Below are positions 1 to 13,100 of a stretch of DNA of 64,000 nt, one piece after another (the stretch's first letter is position 1; each line of letters begins with the position of its first letter). Both the position numbers and the translations under genes were made by a program. The notes beneath the pieces are model-generated. The model saw nothing but the letters and a program-made list of their open reading frames with translations, ran no database searches and was not told where the DNA came from. The DNA is taken from positions 20,779,568-20,843,567 of the forward strand of contig CM073542.1 of the NCBI GenBank assembly GCA_037074615.1. The letters run 5' to 3'. This DNA is from Leucaena leucocephala. Lineage: Eukaryota; Streptophyta; Magnoliopsida; Fabales; Fabaceae.

Positions 1-336
1 AAAACTTGGCGGCCACCTATGTTATCTTGTAGAAGAAATATGAGGGACGATGGACCTGAGTGCTTGGTGGTAACAAAAGTGAGATCATGTTTCCTTCCTC
101 ACGGGTTCCCTCCTCCTCTTCTATATATTGTTTCTCTCTTTCTTCCTCCCAAATTTCTTCTGCAATTGTCTAAAAAAAACTCTTTTTCTTTCTCAGGTTC
201 CTTGGTTTCAAATCTTCCCTCTCATGTCTCTCCACAATCAGGCAAAGACCCTTGTCTTCGCTTTCCTCTGTTTTGGTTTGTTCCATCAATGAATGCAAGC
301 TGTCTCCTTTTCTTGGGTATATTTAAAGATTTTAAT

Positions 337-561
337 ATGGGTTTTTCTAAAAAGTCACAGATAGAATCAGGATTAGAATCAGAAGCAAAGAAGTGGGTAG
401 TTGCAGGGATTTCAGTACGGTCTCTGCATACTATAAACACGAAACGAAGGGGGAAAGATTGCTGCTACCAGACACGACAGCCGAAGATATCATTACGAAA
501 ATCGTTGCCACCGGAAATAGGAGTGTCAGCAGCTGAAGGGGAAAAGCAAGAAGAAAGTTGA
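337..561 (+). pseudogene. SIAMESE-RELATED (SMR6-like) CDK-inhibitor relic
   Basis: A 74-codon frame opens MGFSKKSQIESGLE and continues with KKWVVAGISVRS. From memory this resembles the N-terminus of SMR6-type plant cyclin-dependent-kinase inhibitors, small nuclear proteins that restrain CDK activity and promote endoreduplication. The conserved centre of the family (a Thr-Thr-Pro-Thr-like stretch, then Cys-Pro-Pro-Ala-Pro and basic residues) is not intact: I see only PKISLRKSLPPE, and the frame ends at TGA 559-561. A basic stretch follows in another frame up to about 690, which suggests frameshift decay. A TATA-like ctatatattg at about 121 and CT-rich leader-like DNA precede it. It could instead be a short expressed divergent SMR. 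It lies upstream of kinesin exons with no kinesin coding between, so it is either in a large kinesin intron or marks a rearrangement. Confidence 0.45.
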
Positions 562-1154
562 CAAGAGGAAGAAGAGGAAAATACCGGCCACTAAGGCAGA
601 GAGAACTAGAGCGGGCACTGTTACCACTATGCCCTTCGGCGTTGCCAGCGACAATGAGATGATAAGAGAGAGGGGTGAATAGTCGGTAAGAGAAGAAAGA
701 GAGAGTGAGGGTGAGAGGGTGAGCTGACGTGGACAAAGGAAAACATGTTAGGTGGGACCCACAGAAAGAAAAAGTGACGGAAGTTTAGACGGAATTGGTA
801 TTTTTGCTACTATTTTATAATGATTTTTTGGCACCCATGAAAATTTTATGGTGTCAAATGCCCTAACACATGACTTTGTTGTTAAAATTCTACCTTTGCC
901 TTGAATACTCCTGTTTAAGACTTATTGCTGTGATGTGCTTGTATTATTATTTTGTTTTTCTCTGATTCTTTTAAGGGCCGTGCAATATGGTTTTGCTTGT
1001 CAATTTTGGACACTATGTTTTCTTGGTTTTAAATTTTAGTATATTTCACAAAATTTTACTTCAAGATAAAACTATAAAATCACTATTATTTGCAGTTCCT
1101 AATCAAAATGGTTTGTATGAAATATCTACTCAGACACATTTCCTCTTGTTGCAG
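562..1154. other. non-coding stretch before first visible kinesin exon
   Basis: No exon is recognised here. Purine-rich sequence (about 560-720) grades into T-rich intron-like DNA that ends in a polypyrimidine tract and cag at 1152-1154, the acceptor of the first visible kinesin exon. Motor-domain exons carrying the P-loop, which should precede, are absent from 1-1154. Confidence 0.6.
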
Positions 1155-4100
1155 GAAGTGAAGGGCACATGCTTGAAGAGGCTAAATTCATTAATCTTTC
1201 CCTCACTTCACTTGGAAAATGCATAAATGCATTGGCCGAAAAAAGCCCACATATACCAACAAGAGAGTCCAAGCTTACAAGGCTACTTCGCGATTCATTT
1301 GGAGGTCATATTCAATTTTTTATTTTCCTGTTTTGGCCCATATCTTTAAAGCTTCTGAATGTTGCAGCGTGAAGCATACATGCTGATAATATTTATAATT
1401 TGCACTAACAAACATCAATTTATATGGAAGTTAGCATCCTCAACACATGAATTTGTAATTTTTTCATAATGATGATGACAACATTCAGTATCTCAAGATT
1501 TTTGTGTGACTTAATCACATAGTGCATATAGTTTATTGTGGGATTTAAAGGGAGAGAGAGTTTTTGGGTCTAATATAGAGTGTGGGGAATTTTATCCCCC
1601 ATTGCTGTTGACAGAAATAGCTGTCCTTTGTGTGTGGGTGTGCATGCTTGTGTTCTCTATCTTTGTGAATGTGACGATGCGTTTATATAATACTTGTATC
1701 AGTGACATAAAGCGTCTCTTCCTTTTGTGGACTCACCTATAACTAAATAAAATTTCTTTTTTAATTGAGTGGCCTTGGAATTTTTGTAGTAAAACCTAAG
1801 ACAAATCATTTACGCTTTGTGAAAATATGCCTGTATTTTTGTATTTATATTTTATTATATGAGTGAACATTATAAACTGGGAATTCTCCTTTTGTTTCAC
1901 TGAAGCCAAAGCTATTGCATATTGCTCTCAAAAACTCTTTTGCTTCTAATATTCTTTGGCTTCCCTTTGCTTGAAAAATGTATAAATGTATTAGCTGAAG
2001 AAAAGCCCACAGGTATCACATGGGAGTCCAAACTTATAACTTGAATTCACGGTTCATTTCAGGGCCATCTTAATTTCTAGTGTTCTTTAAATTGTGCTCC
2101 TCCCTTCAGTTTATCGTTCATAAAGTTTTTCTTCTAACGATTTTCAGTCTTGGAAATAGGGTCTTCAAGGACTTCTCTTATTATAACAATTGGGCCTTCT
2201 GCGAAGTACCATGCGGAGACTTCTAGCACAGTAATGTTTGGACAACGAGTGAGTTAGCGATAATATATTTATGGTTTCTAGCTATTATATAATTTGCATT
2301 TTAACCTTGCTGCCTCTGCACTTCCCCCATCCTCACGATTGAAGAGACCCATTTCTTTCTCTTGCATATCTTTATTACTATTTCATGTTGTGGATTTTAT
2401 TGTTTTCATTGGATTTTAATAGTGAATGCATTTTTATGCTTTCCGCAATCTTTTATCCTAGATCTCTCAAACTGTTTCGATGGTGATTCAAATTTGGTTA
2501 GGTTGATTCAAATCAGAATGTATTAACAGAAATTTTTCTAATCCAAACAATTTCAGAAATTTAACTCAAGCGACTGATTATTATATTCTCATTTAATAGA
2601 AATTTCTTGTTTTTAAATTTGTATGGAGAAGTTATAATAAATTTTACTTCAAGATTTTGGGGCCAATAAAAGAAAAAAGAAAAAATAGTTTAGGTTAAGC
2701 AAGGTGGCGATAAATTCATACTTTCTGAGCATGATTTTGGTATGACTTCCAACAGAGTTTAGGCCTTAGAAAACATGCTTTCAACTAATATGTTGCAATA
2801 GATTATTCTTACTTAAAGTATACACAACAATCAAGAGCTTCATTAATGGGCTTTCATGTCTCGTTCTGTAATTCTTTCTAGAACATTCTGGGAGTCCCTG
2901 AGCGGAATGTAATTGAATTTTAAGGATGTATGAACCTAAGCGCCCGAGTACAGAATTTTCATGGCAAACTGGATTTTGAATTTTTGTAATTCTTCGCTAA
3001 TTTTTTCAATTTACTTGTTTTACACGTTATTACATCATTTGGTTTAGAAATCTCTTTTCAATTAAGTGGTTGATGTATGTCCTGTTTTGATTACATGAAT
3101 GTAATTCTGAATAAAGATATAATACCAGTACAGTAAAAGTTGCAATGAGGCTGGCATCATTAACCATGCCTTATCATCGTTTATTAACACTTTTCAATTA
3201 GAATGTATTTATACGTGATCAATATGGAGATGGGAAATGTTGATACTTCATTATATCAGCTACAATGAAGAGCTAACGGTTCTCAAGGTAGATGAATTTC
3301 CTTTGACGAGGTTACTTGCATAATCGCAGGCAATGAAGATTGTGAACAAGGTAAAGCTCAGAGAAGAAGTTGATTATGAAGCTTTATGCCGTAAGCTTGA
3401 AAATCAAGTGGACCTTCTTACTGCAGAAGTTGAAAGGCAACAGAAGCTGAGGGAAAACGAGAAATATATGTTGGACAAGCAGCTCAAAGAGTGCCAAGAT
3501 GCTTTAATTGAAACGAAGAAAAGTCTGCTTACAAGTTCTGAGGTAGTTGTTTCTTCCTCTTGTAGTCTAAAATGCCTTTGAGGATTGAGCCCTTGTCAGG
3601 CTTTCAAAGCCGCCATGGTTTTTCCATGTTTCCTGCTGTGTTTTAAATTTTAAATTTTCATATTAATTTTTGTCCTTTTGTAACGTCCGAATACTGGCAG
3701 TTTCTACAAAAGGAGAACATACATTTGAAAGGGGAGTTAAAGGACATTTTAAGTGAACTTAAAACTCAGAAAGATCAAAATGGTTCATTGCATGAAGTGG
3801 CTACAAATTTGGAAAAGAAAAATAAGGTATATCATCTGTGAGATTAAGCTTTTGTTCCTTTCTGTTGACATTAAAATAAGGAATTTCCAGATATAGAAGA
3901 TTTACATTTATTGTCTTTATTCTAATATCTGTCTTGATTCCCTCCTCTGATTATGATCTCTAAAATCATGGGATTATATCCCTAAAATCATGGGATTATT
4001 ATTATGTAATCAGTATCCCATAATCATAGAGATTCTAGGAGCCATCTAGCCATAAGTTTAGGGATTTTACATTAATGCTATGTCTGAATCTGTATCTATA

Positions 4101-7100
4101 TATATCAGCCTCAAAGATAAATAAGAACAAGACATTCTGGCATCAAAACCTTCATGGTATCAGAGCAGAAATGATTCAGTTCGGCTTTGGGCTAAACAAC
4201 AACAGCCAGGGTGGCTTACATCCATCGGCACACAATACCATAGTGCCGCCGGTGTCAAATGCAAGCCTCCAAGCGCCACACGATGTCGGCTCATCACAAA
4301 TAACTATTCACCGCTTAAATGGCCACAATTATTTGCAATGGGCCTCAAGCGTACGCCTCTTTGTCGCTGGAAAAGGGAAACTTGGATATTTGGATGGTAC
4401 TACTGCAAAACCACCAATAACAGATCCAAGATACAGCATGTGGCAGGTAGAAGACTCAATGGTTCAGTCGTGGCTTGTGAATTCAATGACTACCGAAATC
4501 AGTGCAACTTTCACGCTGTACAAATCCAGCCAAGCAGTCTGGTAAGCAGCGCGAGATATGTTTGCAGCATTTAAAAACCGTGCTGCAATCCTTGATATTT
4601 AAGCCAACTTGGAGAAAGTTCGACAAGGAAATTCCACCATCACTGAATACTGGTCTAAACTTGTTCCTCTGTGGCACCAGCTAGACGAATATGACACTCC
4701 TGAGTGGTCATGCACTGCTGATGCTCGGCTGTACGAGAAGCTTAAGGAAGAAAGAAGAATTAATAAATTCTTGCTTGGTTTACAACCAGCATTTGATGAG
4801 ATTAGAAGAATGGTTATGAACCGAGAAACCTTACCCTCTCTAAGAGAAGTCTTCTTTATGGCTAAGCAGGAAGAAAGTAGACTACATCTTCCAACCCCAC
4901 AACCACAGCCAGAGAATGAGATCAATCCAGAAGCCCTTGCTGCGAAAAGTAATAGCTTGAAGGGAAAGAGAAGTGGAAAATGGTGTGATCATTGTCAGAA
5001 AGCAGGACATATCAGAGATGAATGCTGGAAGCTACACGGTAAACCACCTCATTTGAAGAATAAAGGCCGAAATGAGGCAAACTCCCACGCTGCTCATGCT
5101 GCTGTCTCCGACCTAACTGGGGCACCTGATGAGAAACTAAGCAGAGAGGAACTCGGAGTTCTCAGGAGAATACTAAAACAACATGAGGCCAGAAATCAGA
5201 CTATAGCCGCTGGTAATATAGCATACACAGGTAATGCTATTCTAGCACTTCGGACAGATGTTCATAATGATCAAATGTGGATTGTTGACTCTGGAGCCAC
5301 TGATCATATGTCTGGTAACCTTAACCTTCTTCAAAATGTTAAACCTAGTGATACTCTTATGTCTATAAAAGTAGCAGATGGGAAATATATTAAAGTTCAG
5401 GGAATAGGAGAAGTTTGCTTGTTTGGTACTGTTATGCTTACTAACGTCTTATATGCACCTGACCTGAAGTGCAACCTAATTTCTGTTAGTAAAACTACAC
5501 TATCTGGGCTATGCCATATTGACTTCTCAGCCACTCTGTGTTTATTCCAGGACTTGGAGTCGGGGAAGACGATTGGAATGGCTAAGCTACTAGAGGGACT
5601 TTACTGTGTAAAACAGAACTCAAGACAAGTGACCAGCTGTGCAGCCGATACCCAAGTTCATTTTTCAGATGAAGAAATTTTACTTTGGCACTATAGGTTA
5701 GGCCACCCAAATTTCCAATACATGTCCAAAATTTTTCCAAAGTCTATGAATAAAACTTCATCTTTTGACTTTTGTGAAGTCTGCCATCTATCTAAACATA
5801 CCAAACATAGCTACAAACCCCATTCTCATGAATTCTCTCACCCTTTCTCTCTTGTACACAGTGATATTTGGGGACCTACCCGTATACCAACTCTCTCCCA
5901 TCCAAATGGTTTGTTACTATCATTGATGACCACACAAGATTCACTTGGGTTATTCTCATGAAAGAAAAATCTGACTTCACACAAATCTTTATCAATTTTC
6001 ACAAAATGATCCAAACACAGTATAACACCTCGATAAAAGTTCTTAGAAGTGATAATGGGAGGGAATATACCAACGTACAGCTTCAAACCTACCTTCAACA
6101 GCATGGTATTATCCACCGAACTAGCTGTATTAATACACCACAACAGAATGGCACTGCAGAGTGAAAAAATCGCCATCTCCTTGATGTTACCCGTGCCCTC
6201 ATGTTGACAAATAATGTTCCAAAGTATTATTGGGGGGAAGCCATCCTAACTGCTACTTACTTAATCAATCGCCTACCATCAAAAACTCTCACCTATTCCA
6301 CTCCCTTTGACCTGCTCTCTAAAGCCTACCCGACTGCTCCTCTCCTAAACCACCTCCCTGAAAAGGTCTTCGGGTGTACTGCTTATGTTCACAATGACAA
6401 TGGTGGCAAACTGGATCCCCGTGCTATAAAATGTATTTTTGTTGGATACTCACCTACGCAAAGGGGATACAGGTGTTATTCTCCTACCCAAAAGAAATTC
6501 TACACCACCATGAATGTTACTTTTGCTGAACACCTACCTTTTTACCCCAAAACACCCATTCAGGGGGAGAGCATGAGAGAATGGGAGTTTCTAACTAATC
6601 CCATACCCATACCAACAGCACCAACTACACCTATACCAACCACCACCGCCGATATTTCTGAACCTGAATCTAACCTTGACACTAATCCTAATCTCACTGA
6701 GACAGCACCACGTGATGATCCAGAGACAGACGCTGAGGCTGAGACAGCAGAGGAAGAAAATCCAGATCATATAGAGCCCTCTAGTATCGAACCGTCCCAG
6801 GACTCAACCCCGGCTCCTAGTTCTAATGATCTTGGGTGGCCAATTGCCTTGAGAAAAGGGGTAAGATCATGTACTCGACATCCTATTGGCAATTTTGTTT
6901 CTTATGATAGATTGTCAACCTCTATGCGAAGTTTTGTTGCCCACTTAGCAGATGAGCAATTGCCTACTACCTTTGGATCAGCCATTAAAGATTCACACTG
7001 GAGAGGGGCCATAGCAGATAAATTGAAAGCTCTCATTAAAAACCAGACATGGAAACTCATGAAACTACCACCGGGAAAGAAAACTGTGGGGTGTAAATGG

Positions 7101-10100
7101 GTCTTCACTAAGAAGTACAACCCTGACGGCTCTACAAACAAATACAAGGCTCGGCTTGTAGCAAAGGGATACTCTCAAACCTATGGCATCGACTATCAAG
7201 AGACCTTTGCACCAGTGGCAAAGTTAAATACTATCCGAATACTTTTGTCTCTAGCAGCAAACTTGGATTGGCCTTTACATCAACTAGATGTGAAAAACGC
7301 CTTCCTCAATGGAGACCTAGAGGAGGAAGTCTATATGGATATTTCAGAAGGACTTGCTGAATATAATACTCAGGGGATAGCATGTAGACTCTACAAGTCA
7401 TTATATGGACTAAAACAATCCCCAAGAGCATGGTTCGGAAGATTTGCAGAGGTTGTAAAAGGAGTTGGTTTCACTCAGTGCCAAGCAGATCACACACTGT
7501 TTGTAAAACACAACAAAGGCAAGATAGCTATCCTTATTGTCTATGTTGATGATATTATCCTAACAGGAGATGACATCGATGGACTAATGAGACTTAAGAA
7601 GTCACTAGAAAATGAATTTGAAGTGAAAGATTTGGGAAGTCTCAGATACTTCTTAGGAATGGAAGTTGCAAGGTCTAAGAATGGAATCACTGTATCCCAG
7701 AGGAAGTATACTCTGGACCTACTAAAAGAAATAGGGATGTTAGGGGCTAGGCCAGCAGAAACACCAATGGAATCTGCTTGTAAACTTGATGAGCAGAATA
7801 ATGACAAGGAGGAAAAGGACTCGGTGCCTGTAGATGCAGACAGGTATAAGAGGCTTGTGGGAAAACTCTTGTATTTGTCCCACACTCGCCCTGATATATG
7901 CTATGCAGTTGGTGTGGTAAGTCGGTTTACAAATAAACCATTGAAAGAACACATGGATGCAGTCTATAGAATCCTACACTATCTCAAAATGACTCCAGGA
8001 AGGGGTATATATTTCGAAAAAGGAAAGTCACGTGAATTAGTTGGGTACACAGATGCGGATCATGCAGGATTTCTACCAGACAGAAGATCTACATCAGGAT
8101 ATTGTACGATGCTGTGGGGAAATGTAGTGACATGGAGAAGTAAGAAGCAAACTGTTGTCTCAAGAAGCAGTGCAGAAGCTGAACTACGAGCCATAGCTCA
8201 TGGTGTATGTGAAGGATTATGGATTATTAGAATCTTGAAAGAACTGGGCCTTGCATTGAAGACTCCTATTCGACTTAGAAGTGATAGCATGTCAGCTATA
8301 GCTATGGTCCGAAATCCTATTCACCATGAACGGACAAAACATGTGGATATAGACAAACATTTTATTAAAGAAAAAGAGGAGGAAGGCATTCTTGAATTAA
8401 TACATGTCCCATCCAGACTTCAAGTAGGGGATCTCTTCACGAAAGCTCTAGCAAGACCACAGTTTGAAGAATTTAGATGCAAGCTGGGAATGAAGGACAT
8501 TTATTTGCCAGCTTGAGGGAGAGTGTTGACATTAAAATAAGGAATTTCCAGATATAGAAGATTTACATTTATTGTCTTTATTCTAATATCTGTCTTGATT
8601 CCCTCATCTGATTATGATCTCTAAAATCATGGGATTATATCCCTAAAATCATGGGATTATTATTATGTAATCAGTATCCCATAATCATAGAGATTCTAGG
8701 AGCCATCTAGCCATAAGTTTAGGGATTTTACATTAATGCTATGTCTGAATCTGTATCTATATATATTAGCCTCAAAGATGAATAAGAACAAGACATTCTG
8801 GCATCAAAATCTTCACTTTCCTAATTCACTCTCGATCTGTGCCATTTCAATTCCCAATGATAATTAACATCTTACAATTTCATTGCATTACGTATATGAT
8901 GTGGATGCTTTAACAGTTCTAATCTGAAGCAATAATTTTATCCTTACTGTAATGTTCTGTTCATCCGTGAGAGACATGTAGCAATTATAATTTACTGACT
9001 ATTTATGGATAACCTGAGCAAGAATCTTAATAATCTAGGGCATTAGGCATCTTAAATTCACATTGATAATGGGCCATAAGAACCTTTATTCAAACCCCTG
9101 CTAAACTCTACTTGCAAATTAAAACCTTAATTGACAAGGCAAATTAAATGGCTAATTAAGAGGTGTATGCATCAAAATGTCTTCATAAGATCAAGCATGA
9201 TTTATGATTCTCTTTCTCTCCTTTTCTCATTAGTCAATATACGTTTTTGGGTGGAATTCTTACTTCCATGTCAATGGGTATTGATGATGTTTATTTGACC
9301 ATAAGTAGCAACAACTCCTTGAAAATTCTGCGATTCAAAAAGTACTGGCAGAAACCACTCAGATGTATGAGAGGAAAATTGCAGAGTTGATTGAGCAGAT
9401 TGAAGACAAGCATTCTTGTGCTGAACACGCTGCAAAAGAACTAGATATGGCACAAAAGCTTCTAAATGATCATCAAAATTCAATTAAGGTTTGTTATCAA
9501 TAAACTAATTTCAGAAATAGTTGATAATGTTGCTATGTATATCTATATGAATGATAAAAAAATTTGTACCTTACAGCCTGTAAATTTTTTGGGTTAAAGT
9601 ATGTATTATGAGCCAGTATATATATTAGGTTCCTACATGGTTTATATGACTTTTTGGAATTAGTTTCAATATTGCGTTTTCCTGTAAGTCATTTCCGTGC
9701 TCAAATTTTGTTTGCAAATCTCCCATATTTCAGAACATAATGAGAACATAATTTTAATACTTTTTTTCCCTTAAATTTCTTTTTATTCCTTTGTAAGAAG
9801 CAAAAAGAAATAGAGAACGCCGCATATCAAAAGGCCCTGGCTGAAACCACTAAAATGCATGAGAAGCAAGTAATGGAGCTAGTTAAACAGATAGAAGATG
9901 AGCGTTGCCAATTTGAACATGCCCAAGAACAATTAGACTTGGCAAAGGGACTCCTAAGTGATCAACAAGACTCAGCACAGGTGAATTTAGTTAATATTTG
10001 TACAACTTATTAGTTTAGCAATCTGCTTTTCTTTTGGTACCTTACCATTTGTTATGAAAAAGAATGATATTAATTTTATCTCCACTTGTGTGTCAGTTAA

Positions 10101-13100
10101 GGAAGCACAAATGCATTTGTACCACTTTTTAATTAGCTATACAAATTAAGGAGTTTTCATTAGGTTTAATCATTGAATTGTTGAGGACATTGCCTGTGCT
10201 CTTCAGTGGATCTGATCTAATGGATATTGTTCAGTATTTACCGATTGTTGTAAGTTGCAATGGGGATTCTTTTTGTAACAATTTCCTAACGTATTGAAAT
10301 TGAATCAGATTCATTACATTTCTTTTTAAGTGCATGTGCATGTTAAAACTTAGATGAGAAGCACTATTGTATAAATAAAAATTGTTATAATTATCATATG
10401 CATTCTGGAGTTCTTGTGCATTTGCATCTAACCTTCTTGTATTAGTTTGTGCTTTTTATCAATGTTTTATTGTGGTATTAATGTTTGTATTCATTTTTGT
10501 TTTGATTTATTATTCAGTTGAATTTTGTATTTTCTAGATTTTATCCTACTCAGTTGAATTTTTGATATTGATAGAGCACAGTAAACTTGTACGATCCATG
10601 TAGTCAGTCAACTCCACTTAGTGAGATAAGTCTTATTGTTGTGTAGTTTAGGAGTACTTATTGTACAGGTTTAGTGTTATTGGGATTTGGAAATTGGCAT
10701 TTAGAAAGATTATGATCACATTGCTCACTTTTCCTCTTATGGTTACTTTTCAAGACTTTGATTCGGGAAAGACAATTGATATTGTTGAGGAGTGTGCCTC
10801 TTATATTTCATCCACGGAGTTTATCCCACTGGCAATACAGCTTTCTTCTAGGACTAGACATAGTGATATTACGATATCATTCATCATAGCTTGTGTTGGG
10901 AGTCAACAACATAGTATTCAGTAGAGATTCCTATGAGGCTTCTTTCTGACACTATGGCAATCATAATTGTGAAGAACCTGATTTATCATGATAGAACCAA
11001 ACTTGTTGAGTTAGATGGATAGTTTATTATAGAGAAGCTTGATTTGGGGGTATTTGAAATTCGTGATACATCAATTCAGTTTCAGGTGGTTGATTTGTTG
11101 ACAAAGGCAACAAGAGTGAAGCTAGAAACCTTGAATAATAAGTTGGGGATGGTCAATACTCAATATCTTATATCTACATTGTATTTGTACTTTTCCCCTT
11201 AAATGGTATTGGATACTTTGAGCCAGAATGGTGTTAACCTTGTTGCTACAATTCTTTTATATGATTTTATTAACCTTAAATTCATAACTTTTAAGTGATT
11301 TGTTAGTACTTTTGTTTGTTTCAAGAACCAGAAGCTGGAAGAGATTGATGAACTTTTGGGGAGATTACAAGAAATGACCCATTTACATGAAACTACTGCA
11401 AATGAACTCCATTTATTAAAATCAAAATATCAAGATCGATTAGAGAGGGAGGTAAGTGAAAATGGATGGGTCTTCTTGAACTCTCCTTTCCTTGCATGTG
11501 TTGAATTGATTTGGATTAAGACCAATGACTAGTGCAACAACAACAACAACAATAAGCCTTATCCCATTAAATGGGGTCGGCTACATGGATCATACGACGC
11601 CATTGTACTCTATCAAAAACTAAATCCTTGGATAGGTTATTAACCAGGAGATCCCGCTCAATGACCTCTTTGAGCGTTCTCGACCAATGACTAGTGCAAT
11701 CCATTTAATTAGCTTTATGACTATTTATCCTTTAATGAAAATTAAAAATTACCAGTAATCAATTCCTGAAGGTTACACTGAATGAAGAACTTCATGTTAT
11801 GCGGCAAAGGCTCCTGATGGAAGAGAAGCAGAGAAAAGATGTTGAAAATGAGCTATTTAAACTTAAGAAGAATGTGTCCGAACCTGAGAATGATATCAAG
11901 GTAATATTTATTTTGATCTTTGCATTTATCTTATTGTCGATATTGAAAATCTTATTTTTAATACCTTCTTATTTCTTTGAATTAGAAATCGGTTTTGAAG
12001 GAAAATATATTTAATGAATCTTTGGAGTATGGATCCCCTATTATGTCAAACGAGGTTAAACCATCAAAGGAGACAGTCTCTAGTCAGAAGGCTGCCATTG
12101 CAAAGATATGCAAGGAAGGCAAGAAATTTTTAGAATTAATCCATTTGATTTTTGACAAATAACCTATGTATATATTGTGGTATTATTGATTTGCTTGCTA
12201 CTTGGTGAAAAAAATTCAGTCGGATTTCAAAGAATATTAGAGTTATTGAAGTCTGAAGACTCGGATATCCAAATCCAAGCTCTAAAGGTGATAGCCAATC
12301 TTGCTGCTGAAGGTACTGGACAAGAAATGATGCCATTTCCCCCTTTATCTCTTGATTTGTCATTGTTGCCCTTGCTGCATATGCTTTTCGACTCTCTAGT
12401 GTTAGTTTTCTTTATAAGTTTAATTGTTACCTTGGGTTATTCCAGAAAAGAATATCTAGATTATGTAATGAGAAACCATTAGAATTATATAATGAAGTTG
12501 CATTAAAATTTTAAAATCTCAATATGGATATAAGTGAAGAATTCATTCTGTCTGAACGGAGGTTCTATACTGACTTAAAGGGGAGCGATTCACGCGGAAA
12601 AAACATCATAGTTCAAGAACTTCTTAATCCCTGCAAGTTTCATGTTTTAAATGGAATTTAATGAATGAAATCTCTGAAACAAAGTTTCGTAAGTTTCATG
12701 GTTTAAATGGCATTTGCGAACAGCTTGAAGAACAAGCGCCTCATCTCATTAAGTGAAGTTGGTTAAATGGATTGCGTAATGTTGTTGGGCTCTATTAATT
12801 ACAACTGAATATTATACCAAAAAATAAAACAATATGAGATCATACAAAACAATGGGGTAGCTTGGGTGAAATAAATGCTCAATGAATGAGCCAAATGAAG
12901 AAGGGATCTGAAGCAAGTTGGCTATATGACAATAATTAGGAAAGAACAGAAGTATTAGGTTTTACATTATTGATGCAAAGCTTACTTACTAGGGAAGGTT
13001 ATGATCAGAGAAGCAAAGGGGGATAGTTTGTTAATGCTCAAGTTAATCAAAATGAGTCATTTTAAGCTTAATGACACAGTAAAGGACAAGCGAGCCATGG

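Larger units (their letters stand above)
3863..8815 (+). mobile_element. Ty1/copia LTR retrotransposon inside a kinesin intron
   Basis: A 4953-bp element with two 292-bp LTRs (TG...CA), a CTTTC target duplication, an initiator-Met tRNA primer-binding site, a gag-pol region and a purine-rich tract before the 3' LTR. It sits in the same orientation as the host gene, between kinesin exons ending at 3826 and starting at 9309. The LTRs differ at only four sites that I can count by eye, so the insertion is recent. The internal coding region is interrupted (see its entry), so this copy is not autonomous as read. The flanking splice sites look intact and the kinesin reading frame joins across the intron. 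Confidence 0.95.

Noticed and set aside
19..336. Open frame continuing upstream of the SMR6-like start
   Set aside because: Similarity begins at the ATG at 337; the upstream part is pyrimidine-rich leader-like sequence and low in coding signal.
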